Made by a program: the position numbers and the translations under genes
Assembly (NCBI GenBank): GCA_902984215.1
Contig: CADWAF010004074.1
Location: forward strand, 1 to 14,159
Direction of reading: 5' to 3'
Length of the DNA stretch: 14,159 bases
Origin: Willaertia magna
Lineage: Eukaryota > Heterolobosea > Eutetramitea > Acrasida > Naegleriidae
The notes under the pieces: generated by a model
Databases searched by the model: none
What the model was told of the DNA's origin: nothing
Seen by the model: only the letters and a program-made list of their open reading frames with translations
Shown: positions 1-7,566 of the stretch, one piece after another
How the letters are laid out: the number at the start of each line of letters is the position of its first letter
How positions within the stretch are numbered: the stretch's first letter is position 1

Positions 1-330
1 TTTTTTTCTAACAACCTATTTTTTATTATACTAATATCTATTTTATAAATTTTTATTTTTTTAAAGAAATTTTAATTTATATATTAATTACATTTAATTT
101 TTTAAAATATTCTGAATTTAATTAAAAAAAAAATATTTAATATAATATTTATATAAATAACAACAATTTATTTTTTATAATATTATATTTTTTAATTTTA
201 TATAAATAAAAATTTATAAAAATAATTATAAATAAAAAATATAACAAAATATTTTTTTAATAAATTTAATAACACTAAAAAAAAATTATTTAAAAATTAT
301 AAAATTATAATTATAATTAAATTTAAAGTT
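1..330. other. AT-only intergenic stretch
   Basis: Almost entirely A and T with short homopolymer runs. I see no reading frame with coding character, no tRNA-like fold and no clear repeat. It is typical spacer DNA of a very AT-rich protist genome. Confidence 0.8.
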
Positions 331-773
331 TTCATCGCAAGAGCAATGGTGTAATAGTAATATTGAGGTTTTTAAAGCTTTAGTTGAGGGTATAATTCTA
401 TAAAAGGAAAAGTCAAGGTATCGATAGTAAATGAAATAATTTTTTTTTATTGAACTTTAATTTTCAGTAAATTTTTCTACAATTTATAGTGTAGAAAATA
501 ACGGTTTTTTTATTAATAATATAATTTTTTACAATCAACTAAGGTAATTAATTTTATTGGTTTAAAAAGTGATTACTTTTGACCCAATCTATTATCTGTC
601 TGTTTAACAACGATTAAAATATTGTAATCGTTGTAAAAAAACATATTATATCAGTTTTTTTTGTAATCTTTTTGTAATTGTAGTGAGTTTTTGTAAAGTT
701 CGGTGTTTGTCAAAAAATTTACAGGAAATTCTGATGGTTCGATTCCCTCTCGCCCCCTAGCTCTATAATTTTT
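331..773 (+). ncRNA. candidate structured non-coding RNA, class unknown
   Basis: This block has islands of G/C inside very AT-rich spacer and no coding frame. It holds three clear hairpins: an 8-bp stem at 473-480/491-498; a longer one at 556-588 (ATTGG/CCAAT base, then a 6-bp AAAAGT/ACTTTT stem closed by GATT); and a perfect 10-bp stem at 607-616/625-634. A tRNA-type A box (TGGTGTAATAG, 347-357) lies near its left end. A perfect tRNA-type B box (GGTTCGATTCC, 736-746) lies near its right end, followed by a T5 run at 769-773 that could stop Pol III. A GGAAAAGTC element (407-415) near the 5' end and ACAGGAAATTCTG (721-733) near the 3' end loosely recall the CR-I and CR-V positions of RNase P/MRP RNA, but neither fits the consensus well. 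It is not a tRNA: no acceptor stem pairs with the bases after the B box. The ends and strand are my estimates. Confidence 0.35.
736..746 (+). promoter_or_regulatory. perfect Pol III B-box / T-loop-like motif
   Basis: GGTTCGATTCC matches the TFIIIC B-box consensus exactly, but no tRNA can be folded around it: the flanking 5-bp T stem has a mismatch and the following TCGCCCC has no partner upstream. It may be an internal promoter element or T-loop of the candidate RNA at 331-773, an isolated TFIIIC site, or the remnant of a tRNA. Confidence 0.5.
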
Positions 774-790
774 AAAATGTGAAATAAAAA

Positions 791-829
791 TAATATTTTC
801 TTTAGTTACAATATTAATATTTTCTTTAG
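791..829. repeat. 15-bp direct repeat upstream of the proteasome gene
   Basis: TAATATTTTCTTTAG occurs at 791-805 and again at 815-829, a spacing of 24 bp. A shorter relative (AATATTAATATTTT) is shared by 810-823 and 852-865. It lies 150-190 bp before the PSMB7-like start and could be a duplicated promoter element or simple drift in AT-rich DNA. Confidence 0.5.
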
Positions 830-895
830 ATAAATATTTATTATAGTTAAAAATATTAATATTTTGTGTAAATTAAATATTTTAATAAATAATTA

Positions 896-926
896 CATTT
901 CCATTATTTCTTATGCCGTGGAAATG
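896..926. promoter_or_regulatory. 8-bp inverted repeat in the PSMB7-like promoter
   Basis: CATTTCCA (896-903) and TGGAAATG (919-926) are perfect reverse complements separated by 15 bases, ending 51 bases before the start codon. The arms contain C and G in a region with almost none, so they stand out. A dyad binding site or a small mRNA leader hairpin are both possible; no known factor is assigned. Confidence 0.4.
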
Positions 927-977
927 AAAATTTAAAAATAACTTTGATTATAAGAAGGCTTAAAAAATAAAAAAAAA

Positions 978-1802
978 ATGAACGATAACGTAGTAGATGG
1001 TTTTTCTTTCGATAATGTAGCAAGAAATGTTTTCCTAGAACAACAATTAGGAATTCATCCACCAAAAGTTTTAAAAACAGGTACTACTATCTGTGGAGTA
1101 ATATTTAAAGATGGAGTAGTTTTAGGAGCAGATACCAGAGCTACTGAAGGACCAATAGTTGCAGATAAAAACTGTAGTAAAATCCATTATATTGCTCCAA
1201 ACATTTATTGTTGCGGAGCAGGTACAGCTGCAGATACTGAGAATACAACTGCTTTAATTTCAAGTAAATTAGCCTTACATCGTTATGCAACAGGTAAACA
1301 ATCAAGGGTAGATACAGCAATGACTATGTTTAAAAGAATGTTATGGCGTTATCAAGGACATGTAAGTGCAGCCTTAGTATTAGGAGGTGTAGATAATAAT
1401 GGTGGACATTTATATACCATTTACCCACATGGTAGTACAGATAAGTTACCTTTTGTTACTATGGGATCAGGTTCATTAGCAGCAATGGCTATCTTTGAAT
1501 CTGAATTTAAAGATGATATGTCAGAAGAAGAAGCTAAACGTATTGTACATCGTGCTATTAGTGCAGGTATTTATAATGATTTAGGTTCAGGTTCAAATGT
1601 AGATATTTGTGTTATTAAGAAGGATTCTTCAAATTATATTAGAGGTTATGATGTTCCATCTGGACGTAAATATAGAAGAGAATATGTTATTCCAAGAGGT
1701 ACTACTGCTGTTTTAAATTCTAAAGTTTTAGAAATTAAAAAGTTAGTTGAAGTTGTTGATGAAAGTCATAAAGGTGGTGATGAAATGCTTGTGGAAATGT
1801 AA
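978..1802 (+). CDS. PSMB7: 20S proteasome subunit beta type-7 (beta-2)
   Basis: This encodes the beta-2 subunit of the 20S proteasome core, the trypsin-like Ntn-hydrolase site that cleaves after basic residues. The N-terminal propeptide (about 1-35) includes the family's GFSFDN motif and ends in TG, followed by the catalytic Thr36 (TTICGV), which autoprocessing exposes. Asp52 and Arg54 (GADTRAT) and Lys68 (NCSK) are the usual active-site partners. [32 protein letters not shown] and NDLGSGSN are strongly conserved with animal PSMB7. The C-terminal extension (from about 230), which in this subunit reaches around beta-3, is present. At 274 residues it is full length and needs no intron. The start follows an A-rich leader. 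It converges on the next gene with a 77-bp gap. Confidence 0.97.
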   Translation: MNDNVVDGFSFDNVARNVFLEQQLGIHPPKVLKTGTTICGVIFKDGVVLGADTRATEGPIVADKNCSKIHYIAPNIYCCGAGTAADTENTTALISSKLALHRYATGKQSRVDTAMTMFKRMLWRYQGHVSAALVLGGVDNNGGHLYTIYPHGSTDKLPFVTMGSGSLAAMAIFESEFKDDMSEEEAKRIVHRAISAGIYNDLGSGSNVDICVIKKDSSNYIRGYDVPSGRKYRREYVIPRGTTAVLNSKVLEIKKLVEVVDESHKGGDEMLVEM

Positions 1803-1879
1803 ATTTATTTATTTGTATTATTTTTGTACAAAATTAAATTTTTTTTTAAAATTTATTGTTTGTGACATTTTGTAATCTT

Positions 1880-3256
1880 TTACAAATTATTCACAATGTC
1901 ACTATTATTTTCATCTTCTAAAGATAATAAATTATTTTCATCATCATCATCTTCCAACTCAAAAGATGAAAAATTTTGACTTTTTTGACTATAGTTTATA
2001 ATTTGTTCAACTTCTTTCATTTCATTCTTTTTGTTATCACAATTCTTTTTATCAAAATTCTCATTTTCTTGATTCTTTTCATTATTTTCTAGTATTGCTA
2101 ACAAATTATCATTTTCTTCTTCTTGCATCTTTTCATTTAAATCTTTATTAAATGTAAATAAAGAATTTATTATTGTTGTTGCTGTTGTTGGTTGTGTAAA
2201 TAAACAACAATTTATTTCTTCATTTTCATTTTTATAAATGTCATTTATTTCATTGTAATTTTTGTAATGATTAAATTTTAAATTATCATCATTAAATATT
2301 TTCTTTCTCTTTTTATCAGAAACTTTACAACTATTTAAAATTGAAATTTCTCTTCTCTTTTTTTTTTTACAATCACCATTTATTGTTGTTGATTCATAAA
2401 AGTGATTTAAAATTGGTGAAATTGGAGGAGAATCTTCTTCTTCTTGTTGACTATTTTCTTGCGTTAAAAATTGAATATTTTCTTCTTCTTTTTTGTTATT
2501 TTGATTTTTAAAAGTTGTTGTATTATTGTTTTTTGTATTATTATTGTATTGAAAAGTAGTAGCATTATTTGTGAATAAAGAAGAAGAAGAAGAGGATAGA
2601 ATGGGAGAAGAAGGTTGTTGTTCTTGACTTATAGGTTGTTCTAATTCTAATTGTTCATAATCTTGTTGTTTTAATTGTTGTTCATTTTCTAATGGTTGTT
2701 GTTGTTTTTGAAAAGTTTCTTGTTCATTATCGGATTCTTCTTCTTCTTCTTCTTCTTCTTCTTCGGAAAAGGTAGGAGATGGAATAAAAGTAGTAGTGGT
2801 AGTGGCAGTAGTAATAATACTTTTCTTTTCGGAATGATGATTGGAATGGTAAGTATTATTACCATTATTATTATTATTATTTAAAGAGGTATTATGATTG
2901 TTAGTAGTATGATGATGATTATTGATAAAGTTATTAAGAGTTAGTGGTTTTTTCATATTTGGTTTATTAGGTGTTGTTATTGTTTTCTTTGTTAATTTAT
3001 TTGTGATATTGTTGTTATTGTTGTTGTTGTTATTATCGTCGTTGTCAGTATCATCATCATCTTCAATAATAATGCAATCATTTTCAGTATTGTTGTTGTG
3101 ATTTAAATTTTTATTCTTCTTTTTGTCATTCTTTTTATTATTTATTAAAGTGTTTGTTGTTGTAATGATATTATTATTATTATCGCTATTTTTTGAATTT
3201 TTATTATTTAAAGGTTTACTTGATTGAAATTTAAGAAAGGGAAAGTTTTTAATCAT
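1880..3256 (-). CDS. low-complexity, probably nuclear protein of unknown function
   Basis: I do not recognise this 458-residue protein. It is mostly Asn, Gln, Ser, Thr and Glu runs with few hydrophobic segments, so it is probably largely disordered. Several short motifs can be seen. CIIIEDDDD at 61-69 looks like a SUMO-interacting motif (hydrophobic patch followed by acids). Two basic clusters, KKKKRR (297-302) and KKRKK (315-319), resemble a nuclear localisation signal. An SPIL element occurs twice (217-220 and 280-283), as possible proline-directed phosphorylation sites. MKKPLTLNNFI near 101-111 weakly recalls a non-canonical PCNA-binding motif. The less biased stretch 285-345 may be the conserved core. 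The start sits behind an A-rich leader and there is no obvious intron. Long length without stops and amino-acid-level bias support coding; a nuclear role is inference. Confidence 0.8.
   Translation of the reverse strand: MIKNFPFLKFQSSKPLNNKNSKNSDNNNNIITTTNTLINNKKNDKKKNKNLNHNNNTENDCIIIEDDDDTDNDDNNNNNNNNNITNKLTKKTITTPNKPNMKKPLTLNNFINNHHHTTNNHNTSLNNNNNNGNNTYHSNHHSEKKSIITTATTTTTFIPSPTFSEEEEEEEEEESDNEQETFQKQQQPLENEQQLKQQDYEQLELEQPISQEQQPSSPILSSSSSSLFTNNATTFQYNNNTKNNNTTTFKNQNNKKEEENIQFLTQENSQQEEEDSPPISPILNHFYESTTINGDCKKKKRREISILNSCKVSDKKRKKIFNDDNLKFNHYKNYNEINDIYKNENEEINCCLFTQPTTATTIINSLFTFNKDLNEKMQEEENDNLLAILENNEKNQENENFDKKNCDNKKNEMKEVEQIINYSQKSQNFSSFELEDDDDENNLLSLEDENNSDIVNNL
2735..2764 (-). repeat. 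(GAA)10 coding microsatellite, poly-Glu
   Basis: Ten uninterrupted TTC units on the + strand read as GAA on the - strand and encode a ten-residue Glu run at about residues 165-174 of the low-complexity protein. Pure codon use suggests recent slippage expansion, so length is likely to vary among strains. Confidence 0.9.
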
Positions 3257-3321
3257 TTTGTTTTTTATTTGCTTTTGTTGAAATTCGAGAAGATGCTGGA
3301 ACTAGAGTAAAACGCATTTAC

Positions 3322-3345
3322 AAAAAAAATCAGCAGATCGTAAAA
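3322..3345 (-). terminator. Pol III terminators of tRNA-Pro
   Basis: On the - strand the first T4 (3342-3345) lies 20 bases after the tRNA 3' end, with a stronger T8 at 3322-3329 behind it. T runs of this kind end Pol III transcripts. The run lies only 65-90 bp from the start codon of the downstream protein gene, so tRNA and protein-gene promoter are tightly packed. Confidence 0.6.
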
Positions 3346-3364
3346 TTCTTATCTTTCTTGACAA

Positions 3365-3436
3365 GGGGAACACTGGGAATCGAACCCAGGGCCTCTCGCA
3401 CCCAAAGCGAGAATCATACCACTAGACCATGTTCCC
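3365..3436 (-). tRNA. tRNA-Pro (anticodon UGG)
   Basis: It folds into a full 72-nt cloverleaf without an intron. The acceptor stem pairs GGGAACA with TGTTCCC, with C as discriminator. An A box TGGTCTAGTGG is present. The anticodon stem TCTCGC/GCGAGA holds a TTTGGGT loop (anticodon TGG), and the T arm is CTGGG-TTCGATT-CCCAG. CCA is not encoded, as in eukaryotes. The body is close to eukaryotic tRNA-Pro. It lies 108 bp upstream of, and on the same strand as, the low-complexity gene at 1880-3256. Confidence 0.96.
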
Positions 3437-3451
3437 TCTGTATATATTTAA

Positions 3452-3475
3452 AGCATTATTTAGAGCATTATTTAG
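3452..3475. repeat. 12-bp tandem duplication
   Basis: AGCATTATTTAG occurs twice head to tail (3452-3463 and 3464-3475), 16 bp from the 5' end of tRNA-Pro. It is probably a slippage product; it could also matter as 5' flank of the tRNA gene. Confidence 0.6.
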
Positions 3476-3979
3476 AACCTTATCCTTATTTGAACATTGT
3501 TTAAAACATTAAAATTTGTTGTGTTTATTTTTTTGGTGGTTGTGTGTTTGTATTGATAATATTTTTAAAAAAATTTTAATAATAAAAATATTATCATTAG
3601 TTTAATAAATAATATTTTTTCATAAAATTATATTAAAACAGATAACTTTATTTATTAAATTTTAAATTCTAAAACATTAAATAAAAAAATAGAAAATTAT
3701 AAAAAATTATTTGTAATAACTTAAAAATAATAAAAAAATAATAAAAAATAAGTTAATTTTATTTTATTGATTAAAATTTAAAAATATTTTTAAATATCAA
3801 AATTTTAAATTAATAAAATTATTAATAAAATTATTAAAAAATTTTATTAATATAATAATAATTATTTTAAACAAATAGATAAAAAATATATTAAAGATGT
3901 AAATTTTAATTTTATAATAAAAAATACAATAAAAAATAGTTTTTAATATTATTTATTAATTTTAATTGATATTTATTAA

Positions 3980-4070
3980 TATAAATAATTTATATTTTAT
4001 TTATACATTATTTAATTTTGTATATTTTAATTAATATTTATTAATATAAATAAAATATAAATTATTTATA
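3980..4070. repeat. 26-bp perfect inverted repeat with overlapping direct repeat
   Basis: The arms 3980-4005 and 4045-4070 are exact reverse complements around a 39-base spacer. In addition, the 20 bases at 3969-3988 recur as a direct repeat at 4034-4053, overlapping the arms. The sequence is only A and T, so chance matches are commoner than usual, but 26 matching pairs is still long. It could form a cruciform, be a miniature-element remnant, or serve as an AT-rich origin or scaffold site. Confidence 0.6.
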
Positions 4071-4266
4071 AAATTTTGTATTTGAAAAAATTAATAAAAA
4101 ATTATTTAAGTATAATATATAAAATTATTTTTTTAAAAAACAAATCAAAAAAGTTTATATTTATAAAAAAAATTTAGAAAAAAATAATAGTTTTAAAAAA
4201 ACTTTAAACATTACAAACCATATATCCTAATTTTACCTTAAAAATAGTGAAATTATTTATTACGAT

Positions 4267-4338
4267 GGCGGCTTAGCACAGTGGTAGTGCATCAGTCTTG
4301 TAAACTGAGGGTCCCGAGTTCGATCCTCGGAGTCGCCT
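4267..4338 (+). tRNA. tRNA-Thr (anticodon UGU)
   Basis: It folds into a 72-nt cloverleaf without an intron. The acceptor stem pairs GGCGGCT with AGTCGCC (one G-T pair), with T as discriminator. The D arm is AGCACAGTGGTAGTGC, the anticodon stem TCAGT/ACTGA holds the loop CTTGTAA (anticodon TGT), and the T arm is CCGAG-TTCGATC-CTCGG. CCA is not encoded. A T4 run at 4349-4352 can end transcription. It ends 73 bp before the start codon of the next protein gene on the same strand. Confidence 0.95.
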
Positions 4339-4411
4339 GGAGAAATAATTTTATTATTTATTTTAATTTAGAACGCAATAAAAAAAACTTTCAAAAAATT
4401 AAAAAAAAAAT

Positions 4412-5329
4412 ATGAGTGCCAACAATAATTCCACAACAGATCAACAACAAGTCATCCAACACATGTCAACAGCCACCACCAACTCCGAACTCTCTCCTTC
4501 TCTTCCATTAACTTCAAACAATCAAAATAACAATCAAAATAATAATAAACAACCATCTCAACAAAAATCAAATAAAAAAGATAACCACTACGAATTACAT
4601 GATACAGATAATAATAATAGTGAAGATGAAGAAAATAGTAGTTCAATGACAAATAATGAAAGTCATTTACCTAAATTTGTTTTATTTGGTGATAAATTTT
4701 ATAAATCAATTGATATTTCAATTAATGATTTAGATCCAGATGGTGCTTTATATACTTATTTATTTTCTTTTGAAGATGAATTAACTGATCAATCTTTAAT
4801 TTCTACTCCAACACTTGTTGTTAATAATAACACAGCAGCAAATGTTGTTAATAATAATCTTAATGTAACAACAACTACGAATGTTTTAAGTAATGTGAGT
4901 AATAATAGTAGTAATATAAGTAATAATAATGAATTGAAAGAAGAAGATGATGATGATGATGAAGGAACTAGTAGTCATAATAGTAATCATAGTAATCAAA
5001 GTGGTGGTGAAGATGATGATGAAGAAGAAAGATCAATTACTGCAATTCCATTAAATTTATCTAAAAAGGCTATTCAAGGACATCAATTTGATTTATTAAA
5101 TGCAATTTATCAAGTGTTAGGACAAAATTTATTAAATGATGAAGAAAGATCTTTAATAATTCGTTATGTATTATGGTTTTTAAATTTTTCAAATTTTTTA
5201 TTGTTAGAGGAAAAGAGAAAGATAACAAAGGCTTTGGATAAAAAGTTTTTAATTGATAATTTATTGGATATTGGTTTTAAAGAAGATTCTAAAATTGTAA
5301 AGGGTGTGGAGAAATTGTATTCTAATTAA
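4412..5329 (+). CDS. hypothetical protein with two conserved-looking blocks
   Basis: I do not recognise this 305-residue protein. Residues 1-84 are Asn/Gln/Ser rich. A first ordered block, about 85-136 (LPKFVLFGDKFYKSIDISIN, then acidic DLDPDG), is followed by an Asn/Thr/Ser linker and two acidic clusters (177-184 and 200-206). A second ordered block, 208-305, is hydrophobic and helical-looking (FDLLNAIYQVLG, LIIRYVLWFLNFSNFLLLEE, FLIDNLLDIGFKED). There is no signal peptide or convincing transmembrane helix, so a soluble, mainly helical domain is likely. The start follows a typical A-rich leader. It converges on the membrane-protein gene with a 79-bp gap. Confidence 0.8.
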   Translation: MSANNNSTTDQQQVIQHMSTATTNSELSPSLPLTSNNQNNNQNNNKQPSQQKSNKKDNHYELHDTDNNNSEDEENSSSMTNNESHLPKFVLFGDKFYKSIDISINDLDPDGALYTYLFSFEDELTDQSLISTPTLVVNNNTAANVVNNNLNVTTTTNVLSNVSNNSSNISNNNELKEEDDDDDEGTSSHNSNHSNQSGGEDDDEEERSITAIPLNLSKKAIQGHQFDLLNAIYQVLGQNLLNDEERSLIIRYVLWFLNFSNFLLLEEKRKITKALDKKFLIDNLLDIGFKEDSKIVKGVEKLYSN

Positions 5330-5408
5330 TTTGTAAAGTGGGTTCGGTATTTATTTTTGTAAATTACTATTTATTAAAAGTTATTTATAATATACAGTTA
5401 AAAAAAAA

Positions 5409-7566
5409 TTAATCTTTTGGTTTTGGAGGGAATGTAAAGTTTTCTAATTCTTCATCATCTGTTTCTTCTAATGGTGTTTTAGGTGAAGGACTTGTCACTG
5501 TGATATTTAAAGTTAGATTATTATTGTTATTTTCATTCTCTATTTGTTTTTGTTTCTCTGCTGCTGCTATTATTTTATGAATATTAAACATATTAGTATT
5601 AAGGGAAGGGTGTGATAATGCTTGATTATAATTTGGAGGTGGGGTATTAAAGTCAACTGAGGAAGTATTATTATGAATAACTGGGGTGTTTGGTGTTATT
5701 CCAGGTGATGTAGTAATTGAGATCATACTATCTCCAAGTTTTGAATAAATGTCTATTGGTTTTGAATCTTCTTCTATGATTGTTGTTACCGATTTTGTAG
5801 AACCTAATGAAATTAAGGATCTAGATGATTCATTAACATTTCTTTGGTTGGTAACTACAACAGGAGATTGATGAATTGATGCATTCATATTATTATTATT
5901 ATTATTATTGTTGATATCATTACTACTATTACTATTATTACTGTTGTTTCCACTATTGTTACTATTATTACTATCATTTCTAATCATACCATTATTATTA
6001 TTTGGTTGCATTCCTGCAATACTTCCAGTACTATGGATATGTGCATGGTGTGGTCGTCGTTCCTCAACTGGCACTTGATTCGTACGTAAATTAGGAGTAC
6101 TACGAAATATATTTTCATGATTTTTTGTACCTATTCCATTATTATTGTTGTTGTTATTTGTATTATTATTATTCTCATTATTATTTGCCTTATTATTATT
6201 CATTGACAATGCAGTATTATTGTTATTGGCATTATTAGCAGTACTTGTAGAAGTTGTTGTATTATTTTCTGTTTTGTGAACCATATGACCTAAACTCATG
6301 GCTGTATCCATTAAATTATTTAATCCATGTGAAACAATTCCTCCAACAACTGTCTTTAATGATTTTCTTCTAAATTCACGTTTAAATTTCAATATTTTCT
6401 TATTCAATAACATTAATCTAATTTTTGAAACAAAGAAGTAAATTACAAACACAATAACAAATACAATTGGTAAACCAAACACATTAATAATTATTGAACT
6501 CCATGGATTTCTATAATAATCAACAACATTATACGGCCATTCATCAACCCATTTACTTTCCATTAATAATTGTACCCATAATAAATAAAAGGTTGGATAA
6601 ATTAATAAAACGAATACATGCCAAATTCTAAAAACTATATTTGACATAAAGAATTCAATTAAATTAAATACAACATTCATACCGTGATATGAAAATGTAT
6701 AATAATCTAAAATATCTTCATCAGCTGCAGGTACATTTAAAATTACGTCAGGTAAGATAATTAACCAATAACCACTAGCTACAAGAATACCAGCAACATG
6801 ATTCCACTCACCAAGTAACCAAATAATAGTACATAAAAAAGTATAAGCCTTTCTTATCCACGGATGTAAATCTTCAATATTTTTATAGGTCTCACCAGTA
6901 TTTGGATTTTCTGTATAATATTGATAGAAATAAACAATATAAATTAAACCAAATATTGTTTGAATAACATAATATAGACCAAATACAATTGCACTAACGT
7001 TTGTTAAATAGGAAAGAAAATATAGTATTCCTCTCTTTCTAAATAGACCTAAATCTAAGGCCATAGAAATAACCATCCATAAAGCAACGAAAACTCTATA
7101 AATATATAAAATTATTGTTAAGGGTCTTTTAAATCCATATCCTTCAAAAACGAATTGAGAGGGATCTCTTAGCCTTTATTCACATGAAAGATTCCGTAAT
7201 TTTTTTTAAAAATCAAATAATTTGTAAGAAATTTGGCGGTAAAAATTGTAGTGAAAAATTAATAATAGATTAAACCTACCTATTATAAATTACTTTCCTA
7301 TCTTCTTGTTCTAATTCTTTTAAATTATCAAATTTTGGAGCTGGTACATTATTGGGATCTTTACCTAATCTCATACTTTTCGTTCGTTCTTTCATATATT
7401 CACCAGTTGCTGTTTTCTTTGTAGAGAAATGAAATCCTTTCGTAAAAAGTACTACTCCAGCTGCTATACTCATAAGTACGGCTAATGTCATGTTAGAACA
7501 TAATATTAGACTAGGAATTATAGAGAGATATGGTCTACCATCGGATTGATATTTAATTACAGTCAT
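5409..7566 (-). CDS. FAR-17a/AIG1- or rolling stone-like multispanning membrane protein, two exons
   Basis: Joining 7566-7280 with 7173-5409 gives one frame of 683 residues. Exon 1 carries one hydrophobic helix (about 17-41). The rest of the membrane part (about 113-345) has some six to seven more helices. YFLSYLTN (Thr153) and SYHGMNVVFNLIEFF (His259), followed by WHVFVLLIYPTFYLLW and WPYNVVDYYRNPW, resemble the FAR-17a/AIG1 and rolling stone families. In human AIG1 and ADTRP a Thr and a His form the active site for hydrolysing fatty acid esters of hydroxy fatty acids; Thr153 and His259 sit in comparable places, which is inference. The C-terminal half (about 350-683) is Asn/Ser/Thr rich, probably cytosolic and disordered, and is unusual for these normally short proteins. 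The family match is by eye from a few motifs and topology. Confidence 0.75.
7174..7279 (-). other. intron in the membrane-protein gene
   Basis: The donor on the - strand is AG|GTAGGTTT and the first good acceptor is AATAAAG|GCTAAG, giving a 106-nt phase-2 intron that removes two in-frame stops. An alternative acceptor six bases on (CTAAG|AGATCC, intron 7168-7279) also keeps the frame and would drop two residues (Leu, Arg). Without splicing, exon 1 would stop after 96 residues, and exon 2 would lack its first membrane helix. Confidence 0.85.

Larger units (their letters stand above)
3437..4266. other. AT-rich spacer between divergent tRNA genes
   Basis: About 830 bp with hardly any G or C and no coding frame. 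It separates the oppositely oriented tRNA-Pro and tRNA-Thr. The only structure I see is a short tandem repeat near its left end and a perfect inverted repeat with overlapping direct repeats around 3969-4070. No retroelement reading frame or long terminal repeat is visible. Confidence 0.8.

Noticed and set aside
331..450. SRP (7SL) RNA because of a TGTAAT motif near the 5' end
   Set aside because: The conserved helix 8 core elements are not visible and the TGTAAT hexamer is expected by chance here.
690..760. A tRNA ending at the B box near 736-760
   Set aside because: No acceptor partner for TCGCCCC upstream, no 7-base anticodon loop in place, and the T stem has a mismatch. At most a tRNA-like fragment.
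2696..2884. 62-codon + strand frame
   Set aside because: It is the reverse of the Glu/Gln/Thr-rich coding region of the - strand gene; the predicted peptide is only Phe, Ser and Ile runs produced by the repeats.
3437..4266. A retrotransposon inserted between the tRNA genes
   Set aside because: No reading frame, terminal repeat or target duplication is visible; only an AT inverted repeat is present.
4452..4652. 66-codon - strand frame
   Set aside because: Antisense of the Asn-rich part of the + strand gene; Tyr/Leu-rich product explained by complement of AAT/CAA codons.
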